From NCBI RefSeq assembly GCF_006516955.1, contig NZ_VHLG01000002.1, forward strand, positions 248,001 through 312,000: DNA of 64,000 nucleotides, read 5' to 3'. The position numbers and the translations under genes were made by a program. The notes under the pieces are model-generated. The model did not search any database. It was not told the origin of the DNA and saw only the letters and a list, made by a program, of their open reading frames with translations. This stretch comes from Martelella alba (GTDB taxonomy: Bacteria > Pseudomonadota > Alphaproteobacteria > Rhizobiales > Rhizobiaceae). Below, in pieces: positions 18,753 through 29,010 of this stretch. Every line of letters begins with the position of its first letter. Position 1 is the first letter of the stretch.

Positions 18753-19523
18753 TCAGGCAAGATCGAGAATAGTCACGGCAAGGCCGTCCTCACCGGCCTC
18801 GATCCGTGCGCGAACCCCGTAGACCTCAGCCAGCCGTTCGGCCGTCAGCACGTCCTCAGGGGGACCATCTGCAACAATCCGCCCCTCACTGAGCAGGATC
18901 AGCCGCGTGCACCAGCGCGCCGCCAGATTGAGATCATGCATCGAGGTGATCACCGAGCGGCTTTCACCGGTAAGATCACGAAACACTTTCATCAATCCGA
19001 TCTGATGGGCCGGGTCCAACCCCGCAGCCGGTTCATCGGCCACCAGAAGCGGCGTTGTCTGCGCCAGCGCCCGGGCGATCAGCACCCGCGCCTTCTCGCC
19101 GCCAGAAAGACTTGTCGCCACACGGCCGGCAAGATGCGATATGCCCATGCGGGCCATGGCATCGCTGATCACCCGGCCGCTTTCGAAATCACCGAAGGGG
19201 TGGCCGCTTTCGAACGGCTGGCGCCCGAGCGCCACCACATGGCGCACCGTGACCGGCCAGGCGATCTCATGCTCCTGCGGCAGATAGGCGACCGATCGCG
19301 CGCGCGTATCATATCCCATGGCTGAAACCTCATCGCCCAGAAGACGGACGCTGCCCTTGTGCGGCATCAGGCCGATCATGGATTTCAGCAACGTCGACTT
19401 GCCGGCGCCATTCGGTCCGATCAGCCCGATCAGCTCATTATGGCCGACAGAAAAACCGACATCATGCAGGATTGTGGCACCACCAGCCGAAACCGTCAGA
19501 TCCTTCACCGTAAAGATGCTCAT
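18753..19523 (-). CDS. btuD: Vitamin B12 ABC transporter, ATP-binding protein
   Basis: ATPase of a FecCD/BtuCD-type importer. The 256-residue protein has Walker [12 protein letters not shown], signature LSGGEKARVLIARAL and Walker B LLVADEPAAGLDP. Sequence alone fits siderophore, haem or cobalamin systems. The cobalamin riboswitch at the head of this operon favours vitamin B12. The ATG at 19523 overlaps the permease stop by 4 bases (ATGA), so translation is coupled. It is the last gene of the operon btuB-btuF-btuC-btuD. Confidence 0.88.
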   Translation of the reverse strand: MSIFTVKDLTVSAGGATILHDVGFSVGHNELIGLIGPNGAGKSTLLKSMIGLMPHKGSVRLLGDEVSAMGYDTRARSVAYLPQEHEIAWPVTVRHVVALGRQPFESGHPFGDFESGRVISDAMARMGISHLAGRVATSLSGGEKARVLIARALAQTTPLLVADEPAAGLDPAHQIGLMKVFRDLTGESRSVITSMHDLNLAARWCTRLILLSEGRIVADGPPEDVLTAERLAEVYGVRARIEAGEDGLAVTILDLA

Positions 19524-20521
19524 AGCAGCGACCGCCTCGTCTTGAAGATCAGCCACAGGAAGAAGGGCGCACCGACCAGCGCGGTCACAACCCCGATCTT
19601 CAGATCCCGGTCGGGAGCAACAAGCCTGACGGCGATATCGGCGGATAACAGCATGGCCGCACCGCCAAGCGCGCTGGCCGGAAGAAGCCGCGCAGGCACC
19701 GAGCCAACCAGCGGGCGCAAAAGATGCGGAACAACCAGGCCGACAAAGCCGATCGCGCCGGAAACCGCCGTTGCTGCCCCGACGCTTGCTGCCGTTCCCC
19801 ACATCACCCGGTTGATGAGCCGCTTCGGATCATGCCCGAGGCTGGCAGCGGCATCACCGCCAAGCATCATCGCATTCAACCCCCGCCCGGTCGAAAATAG
19901 GATTAACCAGCCCGCCAGCATGAAGGGGGCCGCCACATAGACCTGCAGCATGGAGCGATCCGCCAGTGAGCCGAGCATCCAGAACATGATCTCCATCGCC
20001 GCGAAGGGATTGGGCGACAGATTGAGCGCAAGCGACGTCATGGCACCGGCAAAGGCGGTGACGGCAACACCGGCGAGAATCACCGTCAGGCTCTGCAGGC
20101 CGCCGCCGGCAAGCCCGCGCACAATGATGACGGCACCAAGCGCGAAGACAAGCGCCATCAGCGGCAGCGCCAGCGCGAAAGCGGCTGAAAGGCCGGTGTA
20201 AATGGCAATCACCGCGCCAAGCGAGGCAGAAGACGAAATGCCGAGCAGGCCGGGCTCTGCCAGAGGATTGCGCAGATAACCCTGCAGCACCGCCCCGGAA
20301 AGCCCGAGTGTCGCGCCGATCATCAGCCCTAGTATCGCCCGCGGCAAACGCACTTGCTGCATGATCAGCATGATCGCACCGCCATCACGCGAGAACAGCG
20401 CCTTGAGGCTGGCCGAAAAGCCGATCGCCGCCGGGCCGATGGTCAGCGACGCCAGAAACAGCGCAAGCACGAGCACGCAAAGCGCGGTTAGCACAAGACG
20501 ATAGCGAAGGGTCTCATTCAT
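19520..20521 (-). CDS. btuC: Vitamin B12 ABC transporter, permease
   Basis: A 333-residue FecCD-family permease with about ten helices, starting MNETLRYRLVLTALCVLVLA. Family landmarks include RLPRAILGLMIGATLGLSGAV, then GLVVPHLLRPLVG, the loop that contacts the ATPase. The start at 20521 overlaps the end of btuF by 8 bases; longer starts would lie inside btuF. The riboswitch upstream of the operon points to cobalamin rather than iron. Confidence 0.88.
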   Translation of the reverse strand: MNETLRYRLVLTALCVLVLALFLASLTIGPAAIGFSASLKALFSRDGGAIMLIMQQVRLPRAILGLMIGATLGLSGAVLQGYLRNPLAEPGLLGISSSASLGAVIAIYTGLSAAFALALPLMALVFALGAVIIVRGLAGGGLQSLTVILAGVAVTAFAGAMTSLALNLSPNPFAAMEIMFWMLGSLADRSMLQVYVAAPFMLAGWLILFSTGRGLNAMMLGGDAAASLGHDPKRLINRVMWGTAASVGAATAVSGAIGFVGLVVPHLLRPLVGSVPARLLPASALGGAAMLLSADIAVRLVAPDRDLKIGVVTALVGAPFFLWLIFKTRRSLL

Positions 20522-21395
20522 CCACTTTGCTCCGGCCGACCTCGTTTCTGAGCTTCTCCATGGCCGTGATATTGAACGGACCACCACAAATCGTGTCGCG
20601 GCCGGGAAGGTCAACCACCTGGCTCGTTTTCGCAAGCGCGGCAAAAGCCGGATGCACAAAAACCTTCTCCGCCAGCGCCGGAGCCGTGTAGCTGTCGTCA
20701 CCGGTGATGATGACCTGCGGCGCAAGCATGATCAGCTTTTCCAGCGGCAACCGTCCAAGACCATCAAGCCCGATCGTTGCGCCGACATTCTTCAGCCCGG
20801 CATGGGCGGCGATTTCGCTGGTCAGCGTATTGTCGCCCGCCGTATAGCCATTGGCGAAATAGAAGGCGGCAGTCTTTTGCGTGAGCGGTTCGGCATCAAG
20901 CCGGGCAAGCGCCGTGTCAATTGAGGAAACCATCTTCTCAGCTGCCTGCTCACGCCCCAGAAGCGCGCCCATGCGCTGAAGATTGGCGCGCACATCCTTC
21001 AGCGAACTTTCCGGTGCGAATTCCGCGACAGGGACGCCGAGGCGCTTCAAAAGATTGACGGTGTCGCGCGTTGTATAACTTCCGGCCAGCACCAGATCCG
21101 GCTTCATCAGGAAGACTTCCTCGGCCAGGCCGTGGTTCAGCTGATAGCCGGCAGCAACATCGGAAAGCGCTGACACAACCGGATCTGCCGCCAGGAATGA
21201 GACGGACAGAAGCTGACCGGGCGCGGCCAGCAGCATCGCCATCTCATCGGTGCAAAGATTGATCGAAACGACGCGGGCCGGGGGAAGATCTGCCGGACGC
21301 GCATGCGCTGCGGCCGGACCGATAGATATGGCAAGGCATGCGGCGCGGGCAAGTGCCCGCAAGGATCGTAACAGATATGCCCGCGCCGCACGCAA
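20514..21395 (-). CDS. btuF: Periplasmic vitamin B12-binding protein
   Basis: Substrate-binding lipid-free protein of the type III (BtuF/FepB) fold, 293 residues. A signal peptide (ACLAISIGPAAAHA) is followed by PARVVSINLCTDEMAMLLA and KPDLVLAGSYTTRDT, typical of BtuF-like proteins. The initiation codon is TTG at 21395, directly after the btuB TGA, with AAGGA upstream. This suggests coupled and perhaps weak initiation. An ATG start further in would remove the signal peptide. Confidence 0.85.
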   Translation of the reverse strand: MRAARAYLLRSLRALARAACLAISIGPAAAHARPADLPPARVVSINLCTDEMAMLLAAPGQLLSVSFLAADPVVSALSDVAAGYQLNHGLAEEVFLMKPDLVLAGSYTTRDTVNLLKRLGVPVAEFAPESSLKDVRANLQRMGALLGREQAAEKMVSSIDTALARLDAEPLTQKTAAFYFANGYTAGDNTLTSEIAAHAGLKNVGATIGLDGLGRLPLEKLIMLAPQVIITGDDSYTAPALAEKVFVHPAFAALAKTSQVVDLPGRDTICGGPFNITAMEKLRNEVGRSKVDE

Positions 21396-23318
21396 TCAGA
21401 AGGTCCTTTTATAGGCCACGGTGACCGTCGTGCCGGGGGCATCATAGCCATAGACCGTCTGGTAATCTTCGTTGAACAGGTTCTCCACCGCCAGCTTCAC
21501 GTTTGATGCATCATCCAGCGCGTAAAGGGCCGAAACATTGACCAGCGTGTAATCGCCGAGCTGGGGATTTGCGTTGGAAGCATTGGTCCAGCGGCTAGCC
21601 ACATACTCGATATCACCATTGAGGCTCAACCTGTCTGTTGCTGCATAGCTGGCACCTGCCGTTAGCTTCAGACGGTTCTGGTTGGCAATATATTCATCCG
21701 AACTGTCATCCTTCGGCAGGCGATATTCCAGGCCGAAATCGAGATCGAGCAGATCGGCAATCAACGATTGCGAATAGGTCGCCCGCACGCCGGAGACCGT
21801 TGCTTCATCGATATTGGTATAGGTCGCATAATCGCTGGTGTAATCGATCATGTCATCGATGAAGTTCTGGAACCAGACCAGATCAACACTGCTGGAATCC
21901 GTCGCGGCCCAGTTGACGCCAACTTCATAGGACTTGGAACGCTCGGGGTTAAGATCCGGATTGCCGAGATAGTAGCCGTAATAGCCCGGATAATAGAGTT
22001 CGTTGAAGGTCGGAGCCTTGAAGCCGGTTGCAAACGAAGCCCGCGCCGTCAGACCGTCGACGATCTCATAGCCGACGCCGACATTATAGGTCAGAGCGCC
22101 GCCGAAATCCTCATTGCCGTCGTAACGCAGACCGGCATTGAGATCGAGAGCCTCCCATTCCAGCGCATATTGCGTGTAGACAGCGCCGACCGCGCGGCTG
22201 GATTTGGTGTAGTCCGTCGAAGAGCTGACATGTTCGTCATAGGCTTCGCCGCCGAAGGTCAACGTATTGGCCACATCACCGGTGACGAATTCCTTCTTCG
22301 TGCTGGCGCTAAAGCCATAGCGGCTGGTATTGAAATTGGAATTATAGGCGTCGTCGCCCTTCAGGAAGCTCTTGGTGTAATCGAGCGCCGAATAGATTTC
22401 GAAGGTCGAGGTCCAGTCCGGGCTGTGGTTGATATCAGCCCCGACCTTGAAGGCAGCATTGGTCTGCAGCGATTCGTTGGCGCCCGGATAGAGCGTTCCG
22501 TAGGACGAATACAGGCCGTCAAACTGCGGGTTCGAGCGCGAGTAGAAGCCACTGGTATAAAGCCGGCCCCATTCGAAATCTTTCGACAGTGAATAGTTGA
22601 ACGATCCCTGCAAGAACCCGTCCTTGTCGGGCTCGACATAGCCACTTTCCGGTGCGGTAAAATCATAGCCTTCCGTGCCGAGAATGCCGAGACCGATATT
22701 GAAATCGACACCGCTTTCAGAACGTCCGCGCACCGTGCCATTGGCAAAACCGCCCCAGGGCCAGGTGACACCGGTCTCGACCGTGGTGCAGACCGACTTA
22801 CCGTTTTCGCAGGTCGAACCATCCTTGGTGATAATGTTGATCACACCGCCGATCGCATCGGCACCCCACTGCGCCGAATGCGCGCCTTCGACGATTTCGA
22901 CACGCTGGATTGAGCTCAGCGGAATATTCGAAAGATAGGCCGTGCCCGTGGTCGCCGAGGCAACACGCATACCGTCCACCAGAACCAGCGTCTGATCGGC
23001 GCTTGCCGAACGTAGCGTCACGCTGGCAGTCGAGCCCTGCCCGCCATTGGTGGTGATGTTGACGCCCGGATATTTGCGCAGCAGCGATGGCAGGTCAGGC
23101 GCCGCTGATTTTTCGATGTCCTGCTCGGTGATCACCGTCACGGTGGAGGTGGACTGGGCAATCGTTGACGTGCGACGCAGTGGTGTGGTCACCGTGATCG
23201 GCGCCAGAACCACATCGTCATCGCTGACGGTACCGGCATCCTGGGCAAAGCTGCTCTGGCTAGCAAGAATGGCAATGACAGCAAAGCTGCCGGAAAAAAG
23301 GGTCTTTCTCATCTTCAT
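21396..23318 (-). CDS. btuB: TonB-dependent vitamin B12 receptor
   Basis: A 640-residue outer-membrane receptor: signal peptide ending SQSSFA, TonB box region VVLAPITVTTPLRR, plug domain (EKSAAPDLPSLLRKYPGVNI; GAHSAQWGADAIGGVINI), then a beta-barrel ending in YKRTF with a C-terminal aromatic. It could be a siderophore receptor by fold. The cobalamin riboswitch just upstream and the following BtuFCD genes make B12 the likely ligand. TonB, ExbB and ExbD are not in the window. Confidence 0.9.
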   Translation of the reverse strand: MKMRKTLFSGSFAVIAILASQSSFAQDAGTVSDDDVVLAPITVTTPLRRTSTIAQSTSTVTVITEQDIEKSAAPDLPSLLRKYPGVNITTNGGQGSTASVTLRSASADQTLVLVDGMRVASATTGTAYLSNIPLSSIQRVEIVEGAHSAQWGADAIGGVINIITKDGSTCENGKSVCTTVETGVTWPWGGFANGTVRGRSESGVDFNIGLGILGTEGYDFTAPESGYVEPDKDGFLQGSFNYSLSKDFEWGRLYTSGFYSRSNPQFDGLYSSYGTLYPGANESLQTNAAFKVGADINHSPDWTSTFEIYSALDYTKSFLKGDDAYNSNFNTSRYGFSASTKKEFVTGDVANTLTFGGEAYDEHVSSSTDYTKSSRAVGAVYTQYALEWEALDLNAGLRYDGNEDFGGALTYNVGVGYEIVDGLTARASFATGFKAPTFNELYYPGYYGYYLGNPDLNPERSKSYEVGVNWAATDSSSVDLVWFQNFIDDMIDYTSDYATYTNIDEATVSGVRATYSQSLIADLLDLDFGLEYRLPKDDSSDEYIANQNRLKLTAGASYAATDRLSLNGDIEYVASRWTNASNANPQLGDYTLVNVSALYALDDASNVKLAVENLFNEDYQTVYGYDAPGTTVTVAYKRTF

Positions 23319-23459
23319 CCCCGATAGGCCCCAAAAGGGCTCAAAATCCGGGAACGGAACTGGCTTGGAAATTTCCCCTCGCGCTTGGTTCCGTTCACGG
23401 CGACAGTTTCAACAATGTCACCGCGACGGACGACCGCGCCTGAACAACACCCCGTGTTC

Positions 23460-23660
23460 AAGCATGGGTGACCGGATCGGGCAGGTCTCCTGGCTTCCGC
23501 GTCATCGCCTTTTCTCCACCTTCCCGGGCCAAAGACCCAGTGGCTTTAAACGGAAATGGCTCTGCGGTTACAGTTGCGGGGGCAGCCACGGCTGAGACAA
23601 AAGCCTTCCCGTGTTCCCTTTTCATCCGCCAGCAAGGGCGGAACCTGATCCGGAAGCGAC
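23460..23660 (-). promoter_or_regulatory. Cobalamin riboswitch upstream of btuB
   Basis: On the minus strand the leader contains GCAACTGTAACCGCAGAG and, 3' of it, the B12 box GCCAGGAGACCTGCC (plus-strand positions 23480-23494). The flanking helices expected for adenosylcobalamin aptamers are visible, for example GGTTCCGCCCTTGCTGGCGG near the 5' end. About 140 bases remain between the aptamer and the btuB ATG for the expression switch. Binding of B12 would turn the btuBFCD operon down. Confidence 0.95.
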
Positions 23661-23769
23661 CTTAATTTAAACAAAATCGTTAAGTCAACGCCAGCCCGGA
23701 GAGGCTGCGCACTTTGTCCCAAGCTATTGTTAATCCGTCACACTTTTACGGTTTTGAAGGGACCGGAAT

Positions 23770-25074
23770 TCACACCAGAACCGGGTGAGAGACCATGTCG
23801 TCACTACCGAAAAACTTCAGATAGCGTTCGACTTCCGCATGTTCGCCGGTTGCTTTTTCCGGGTTGTCGGAAAGCTTGACCGCCGGATGGCCATTGGCAT
23901 CCGTCACCTTGCAGACGATCGAGATCGGCTTCAGCCCGCCGACGCGATGCGGCGCGCAGCCGATGAAATCATTGGTGAGATTGGTACCCCAGCCGAAACT
24001 CATGCGCACCCGGCCCTCGAAATGCTTGTAGGTTTCGATAATGGCATCGACATCAAGTCCGTCGGAAAAGATCAGCAGCTTCTCGCGCGGATCGCGACCC
24101 ATCTTCTTCCACCAAGCAAGAATTTTCTCACCGCCCTCGATCGGCGGCGCGCTGTCGGGGCGGAAACCGGTCCAGTCCGCCACCCATTCCGGTGCATTGC
24201 GCAGAAATGCGGTCGTTCCAAAAGCATCCGGCAGCGCGATCAGAAGATTGCCGCCATAAAGCTTGTTCCAGTCGCGCATCACCCGATAAGGCGCTTCGGC
24301 AAGCTGCGCATCGGTTTCAGAAAGCGCGGCGGCCACCATCGGCAGTTCATGGGCATTGGTGCCGACGGCTTCAAGATCCGTATCCATGGCCAAAAGCACG
24401 TTGGACGTCCCGGTAAAGGCCGAACCGATCCCCTCCTTCAAGGCTTCCACGCACCAGCGCTGCCACAGGAAGGAATGGCGGCGGCGGGTGCCGAAATCGG
24501 AGATCTTGAGCCCCGGCAGCGCCGAAAGCCGCTCCACCTTCGACCACATCTTCGCCTTGGCCCGGGCATAGGTGACATCGATGGTGAAAACGCCAAGATC
24601 GCGCATCGCCGCGCGCGAGCGCAGCTCGTTGATAATGCACAGTGCCGGGATTTCCCACATGGTGGTTTCCATCCAGCGGCCGTGGAATGTCAGCTGATAC
24701 TGGCCATCCTTCTTGGTCAGCTCATATTCAGGCAAACGGAAATCGGCGAGCCAGGTCAAAAATTCCGGCTCGAAAATCTGCGAACGGCCATAGAAACTGT
24801 TGCCCGCCAGCCAGATCAGCTCCTTTTTCGAAAGCTTCACCGCGCGCGCATGATCCAACTGATCGCGCAGTTCCTGCTCATCGATGATGTCAGCAAGCCT
24901 GACTGTGGTAGTCCGGTTGATGACGGAGAAGGTTGCGTGCACGTCTGGATAGAGTTTCCAGATCATCTGCAGCATCAACAGCTTGTAGAAATCCGTGTCC
25001 AGCAGGCTGCGGATGATCGGATCAAGCTTCCACGTGTGATCATAGACGCGGGTCGCGATATCGGTCTTGGCCAT
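23770..25074 (-). CDS. pncB: Nicotinate phosphoribosyltransferase
   Basis: Converts nicotinate, PRPP and ATP to nicotinate mononucleotide in NAD salvage. The 434-residue protein opens with [20 protein letters not shown] and carries [25 protein letters not shown] and [11 protein letters not shown], all landmarks of PncB. The conserved histidine lies in [10 protein letters not shown]. Length is normal. It is monocistronic, and a perfect palindrome lies 45 bases upstream of the start. Confidence 0.96.
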   Translation of the reverse strand: MAKTDIATRVYDHTWKLDPIIRSLLDTDFYKLLMLQMIWKLYPDVHATFSVINRTTTVRLADIIDEQELRDQLDHARAVKLSKKELIWLAGNSFYGRSQIFEPEFLTWLADFRLPEYELTKKDGQYQLTFHGRWMETTMWEIPALCIINELRSRAAMRDLGVFTIDVTYARAKAKMWSKVERLSALPGLKISDFGTRRRHSFLWQRWCVEALKEGIGSAFTGTSNVLLAMDTDLEAVGTNAHELPMVAAALSETDAQLAEAPYRVMRDWNKLYGGNLLIALPDAFGTTAFLRNAPEWVADWTGFRPDSAPPIEGGEKILAWWKKMGRDPREKLLIFSDGLDVDAIIETYKHFEGRVRMSFGWGTNLTNDFIGCAPHRVGGLKPISIVCKVTDANGHPAVKLSDNPEKATGEHAEVERYLKFFGSDDMVSHPVLV

Positions 25075-25118
25075 GATGTTCCGTCCCTGCCGGCAATCCC
25101 CGGTTCGGCCTGCCGAGG

Positions 25119-25135
25119 ATACTCGATTAGAGTAT
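25119..25135. promoter_or_regulatory. Candidate operator upstream of pncB
   Basis: ATACTC-GATTA-GAGTAT is a perfect inverted repeat, with an AT-rich TATATTAT directly beside it that could be part of a promoter. Its place 45 bases upstream of pncB suggests control by an NAD-related repressor such as NrtR or NadQ. The regulator is not identified. Confidence 0.5.
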
Positions 25136-25271
25136 ATTATCGTGGCGAACCGGCATCACATGCCGCCAGATCACCCTGTGCTGCAATCGAGCAGCATCTT
25201 CAGGTCGCAAGCATTAGCGACAAAAGGGTATGAAAGTCCAGAGCCCAAAGCCGGTGAAAGCTCATCCCCGC

Positions 25272-26237
25272 TCAGTAACCTGCCCCGTGATCCACCAGAT
25301 GTTGAAGCGCCTCGCCGGCCTCGAAGCGGATGATCTGCCGCTCCACATGGGCAAAAAGCGAGGTCACATCGCTGTCGGCGGCAACATGCGGGGTCAGGAT
25401 CGCATGATCCATGGCCCAGAGCGGGCTTTCAACGCCAAGCGGCTCCTGTTCGAAGACATCCAGCGAGACCCCGCCGAGAACGCCCGTCTGAAGTGCGGCA
25501 ACGATGTCGGCCTCGACCTGGCTGCCGCCACGCCCGGCATTGATGAATATCGGACGGGAAAGCGCGCCGCCCTGCTTGAGCTTTGCAAACAGCGATGCGT
25601 TGAACAGCCCTGTCGTTTCCGCCGTCAGCGGCAACAGGCCGACGAGAATGTCCGTCTTTGCGAGAAAATCATCCAGCCCGGCGGCATCAAAGGTCTCTAG
25701 CCCTTCGATCACGCGCTTGCGCCGTGACCAGCCGATCACGTTAAAGCCCATGATTTTCAGCTTTTCCACCGCATCACAGCCAAGCACGCCAAGCCCCATG
25801 ACGCCAACCGTCACGGCGCAGGCTTCCGGCTGCACCGAGGGCCGCCACTGCGCCTGCTGCTGCTGCTGCGCGTAAGCCGGCATCTGGCGCAGATGGGTGA
25901 GCGCCTGCAGCACCACATATTCGCTCATCCGCCGTGTCAGCGTGCCATCGACGAAGCGCACCAGCGGCAGATCCGGCAGGCCCTCAAGCGCCATGATCCT
26001 GTCGACGCCGGCACCGCCGGAAAACAGCACCTCAAGATTTCGGGCACGGGTAAAGAGATCGGCATCCGGCTTCCATAAAAGCGCATAGCGACAATCGGAA
26101 AGATCGCGCCCGGCATGTTCCGGATCGGCGAGGTTGACCACCTCCCGCCCGGCAAAGGCCTTCGGCAGCGCATTGGCGACGGCCTGCGGATTGGTAAACT
26201 TGAGGTCGACAAGGATGGTACCCTGGGCTTTGGTCAT
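25272..26237 (-). CDS. Glyoxylate/hydroxypyruvate reductase A-like dehydrogenase
   Basis: D-2-hydroxyacid dehydrogenase of the GhrA type, 321 residues. The NAD(P)-binding Rossmann stretch is VGVMGLGVLGCDAVEKL, followed by VIGWSRRK, which favours NADPH. Active-site elements are LLPLTAETTGLFN, INAGRGGSQVEADIV and the catalytic histidine in ILTPHVAAD. It likely reduces glyoxylate or hydroxypyruvate. It lies between pncB and the yej operon on the same strand; yejF ends 26 bases upstream of its start, so it may be co-transcribed with yejABEF. Confidence 0.88.
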   Translation of the reverse strand: MTKAQGTILVDLKFTNPQAVANALPKAFAGREVVNLADPEHAGRDLSDCRYALLWKPDADLFTRARNLEVLFSGGAGVDRIMALEGLPDLPLVRFVDGTLTRRMSEYVVLQALTHLRQMPAYAQQQQQAQWRPSVQPEACAVTVGVMGLGVLGCDAVEKLKIMGFNVIGWSRRKRVIEGLETFDAAGLDDFLAKTDILVGLLPLTAETTGLFNASLFAKLKQGGALSRPIFINAGRGGSQVEADIVAALQTGVLGGVSLDVFEQEPLGVESPLWAMDHAILTPHVAADSDVTSLFAHVERQIIRFEAGEALQHLVDHGAGY

Positions 26238-26262
26238 GCAATCCGGCTTTCAATTGTCTGTG

Positions 26263-27870
26263 TCAGTTGGCTTCGACCGGCTCGATGTCGAAGGCGGCGG
26301 CAAGCAGCGCCTTTGTATAGTCGGCCTTCGGATTTTGAAAGACCTCGGCCGCCGGGCCGCGTTCCACCACCTTGCCGAAGCGCATGACGACGATCTCATT
26401 CGCCAGCGCCCGTACCACTTTCAGGTCATGACTGATGAAGAGATAGGCGAGATCATGCTTTTTCTGCAGATCGGCGAGCAGATCGACCACCTGCGCCTGA
26501 ACACTCATATCAAGCGCCGAAGTCGGCTCATCCAGCATGACAAAGCGGGGTTTGAGCACCATGGCGCGGGCAATGGCGATACGCTGGCGCTGGCCGCCGG
26601 AAAATTCATGCGGGTAGCGCCAGCGCGTGGCGGCAGAAAGCCCGACCTCTTCCAGCGCCGCACAGACGCGGGCATCACGCTCGCCCGCCGACAGCGAAGT
26701 TTCATGGATCTTCAGCCCCTCGGCAATGATCTCACCGACCGACATGCGCGGGCTGAGCGAGCCATAGGGATCCTGAAACACGATCTGCATGCGGTTGCGA
26801 TAAGGCTTCATCGCCTTGAATGAAAAGCCGTCAATATCCTGCCCGATGAAGGCGATCCGACCCTCAGACGAGATCATCCGCGTCAGCGCAAGGCCGAGCG
26901 TTGTCTTGCCGGAGCCGCTTTCGCCGACAATGCCGAGCGTTTCCCCGGCGCGCAATTGCAGCGAAATGCCGTCAACCGCCTTCACATGGTCAACCACCTT
27001 GCGCAGGAAGCCGGATTTGACCGGAAACCAGACCTTCACATCATCGGCCACCACCACGACCGGACGCTGCGGATCATGCGGCGGCGGATCGCCCTTGGGC
27101 TCGGCAGCCAGCAGGTGTCTGGTGTATTCATGCTGCGGATTGTCGAAAATCTCGGCAACCGGCCCACGTTCGACAATCTTTCCCCCGGTCATGACGCAGA
27201 CCCGGTCGGCAAACTTGCGGACAATGCCGAGATCATGGGTGATGAACAAAAGCGACATGCCATATTCGCGCTGCAGCTTTTTCAGAAGCTTCAGGATCTG
27301 CGCCTGAACCGTGACGTCCAGCGCGGTGGTCGGCTCATCGGCAATCAGCAGCTTCGGCCGGTTGGCGAGCGCCATGGCAATCATCACGCGCTGGCGCTGG
27401 CCGCCGGAAAGTTCGTGCGGATAGGCCGAAAGCCGCTTTTCCGCATCGCGAATGCCGACCTCGTTCAGGAGTGTCAGCACCCGCTCGCGCGCCTTCGGCC
27501 CGGTCAGCCCCGCATGCAGCGCCAGCACCTCGCCGACCTGCTTCTCGATGGTCTGCAGCGGATTGAGCGAGGTCATCGGCTCCTGGAACACCATGGTGAT
27601 CGCCGCGCCGCGCACCTGTCGCAGCCGTCGGTCGCTCACCGTCAGCAGGTCTTCGCCTTCAAACAGGATTTCGCCGGACGGGTGGCTGGCCGCCGGATAG
27701 GGCAGCAGCTTCAGCACCGAATTGGCGGTAACGGATTTGCCCGAACCCGATTCCCCCACCAGCGCCAGCACTTCACCGGGCTGGATATCGAACGAAACAT
27801 GATCGACGGCGAGGCTCGTCCCGAAGGCAACGGAGAGATCGCGGACGGAGAGAAGTGGAGCGTCGGTCAT
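26263..27870 (-). CDS. yejF: Peptide ABC transporter, fused ATP-binding protein YejF
   Basis: A 535-residue tandem ATPase. The first half has Walker [14 protein letters not shown] and signature [15 protein letters not shown]; the second has [13 protein letters not shown] and [15 protein letters not shown]. It drives the YejABEF importer of oligopeptides (in enterobacteria also microcin C and antimicrobial peptides). The ATG overlaps the yejE stop by 4 bases. Both nucleotide sites look intact. Confidence 0.93.
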   Translation of the reverse strand: MTDAPLLSVRDLSVAFGTSLAVDHVSFDIQPGEVLALVGESGSGKSVTANSVLKLLPYPAASHPSGEILFEGEDLLTVSDRRLRQVRGAAITMVFQEPMTSLNPLQTIEKQVGEVLALHAGLTGPKARERVLTLLNEVGIRDAEKRLSAYPHELSGGQRQRVMIAMALANRPKLLIADEPTTALDVTVQAQILKLLKKLQREYGMSLLFITHDLGIVRKFADRVCVMTGGKIVERGPVAEIFDNPQHEYTRHLLAAEPKGDPPPHDPQRPVVVVADDVKVWFPVKSGFLRKVVDHVKAVDGISLQLRAGETLGIVGESGSGKTTLGLALTRMISSEGRIAFIGQDIDGFSFKAMKPYRNRMQIVFQDPYGSLSPRMSVGEIIAEGLKIHETSLSAGERDARVCAALEEVGLSAATRWRYPHEFSGGQRQRIAIARAMVLKPRFVMLDEPTSALDMSVQAQVVDLLADLQKKHDLAYLFISHDLKVVRALANEIVVMRFGKVVERGPAAEVFQNPKADYTKALLAAAFDIEPVEAN

Positions 27871-29009
27871 TTGAACGTCTTCCTCGGATCAAAGGCGTCG
27901 CGCACCGCCTCGCCGACGAAAATCAGCAGCGACAGCATGATCGACATGGTGAAGAAGGCCGTCAGCCCGAGCCAGGGCGCCTGCAGATTGCGCTTGCCCT
28001 GAGCAATCAGCTCCCCCAGAGACGGCGATCCCGGTGGCATGCCGAAGCCTAAGAAATCCAGCGATGTCAGCGTCGTGATCGCGCCTGACAGGATGAAGGG
28101 CAGGAAGGTCAGCGTCGCCACCATGGCATTGGGCAGAAGATGCCGGAACATGATCGTGCCATTGCCGACGCCGAGCGCGCGGGCCGCATTGACATATTCG
28201 AAATTGCGCGCGCGCAGGAACTCCGCCCTGACCACGCCGACAAAACTGACCCAGGAAAACAGCAGCATGATGCCGAGCAGCACGAAGAACCCTGGAGGCA
28301 ACACGGCCGCAATGATCAGCAGGATGTAGAGCAGCGGCAGCGACGACCAGATCTCGATGAAACGCTGCATCAGAAGATCGACCCAGCCGCCGAAATAACC
28401 CTGCACGGCCCCGGCCCCCACCCCGACGACAGCCGAAAGGATGGTGAGGATCAGCCCGAACAGAACCGAAATACGGAAGCCGTAGAGAACACGGGCAACG
28501 ACGTCGCGCCCGAGATCATCGGTACCAAGCCAGTTCATATTGCCGAGCACACAACCCGGATCGTCAACACCCTTCTCATAACCGGCGCAGCGTTGCTCAC
28601 GGCTCATGGTCCAGAATGGCGCGGTCGGCGCCGAATAGGGCACATTGGCGTTGACGGTGCGATAGGAGTAGCGGATCGGCGGCCAGATCATCCAGCCATT
28701 GGCGTTGATCTCGTCCTGAATATAGGAGGAGCGGTAATCGGTAACGGCGAGGAAACCGCCGAATTTCTCCTCCGGATAGTCGACGAGAACCGGAAACAGG
28801 ATCTCGCCCTTGTAATCAACCACGATCGGCTTGTCATTGGCGACAAATTCCGAGCCGAGGCTGACGATGAAAAGCACGAGAAACAGCCACAGCGACCAGT
28901 AGCCACGCCGGTTGGCCTTGAAATTCTGCCAGCGCCGGGCATTCATCGGCGACAGGAAACGGCGCTTCGGCGCATCTTCCGGTAAAACGGGCGTCACGAT
29001 ATCGGCCAT
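27867..29009 (-). CDS. yejE: Peptide ABC transporter permease YejE
   Basis: Inner-membrane permease of the DppC/OppC class, about 380 residues. The N-terminus MNARRWQNFKANRRGYWSLW and a long periplasmic loop before helix 2 are characteristic of YejE. The EAA-type loop is seen at YVNAARALGVGNGTIMFRHL. I prefer the ATG at 29009 because AGAGGG lies about 10 bases upstream; the ATG at 29018 is also possible and adds three residues. It follows yejB immediately. Confidence 0.92.
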   Translation of the reverse strand: MADIVTPVLPEDAPKRRFLSPMNARRWQNFKANRRGYWSLWLFLVLFIVSLGSEFVANDKPIVVDYKGEILFPVLVDYPEEKFGGFLAVTDYRSSYIQDEINANGWMIWPPIRYSYRTVNANVPYSAPTAPFWTMSREQRCAGYEKGVDDPGCVLGNMNWLGTDDLGRDVVARVLYGFRISVLFGLILTILSAVVGVGAGAVQGYFGGWVDLLMQRFIEIWSSLPLLYILLIIAAVLPPGFFVLLGIMLLFSWVSFVGVVRAEFLRARNFEYVNAARALGVGNGTIMFRHLLPNAMVATLTFLPFILSGAITTLTSLDFLGFGMPPGSPSLGELIAQGKRNLQAPWLGLTAFFTMSIMLSLLIFVGEAVRDAFDPRKTFK

Positions 29010-29010
29010 C

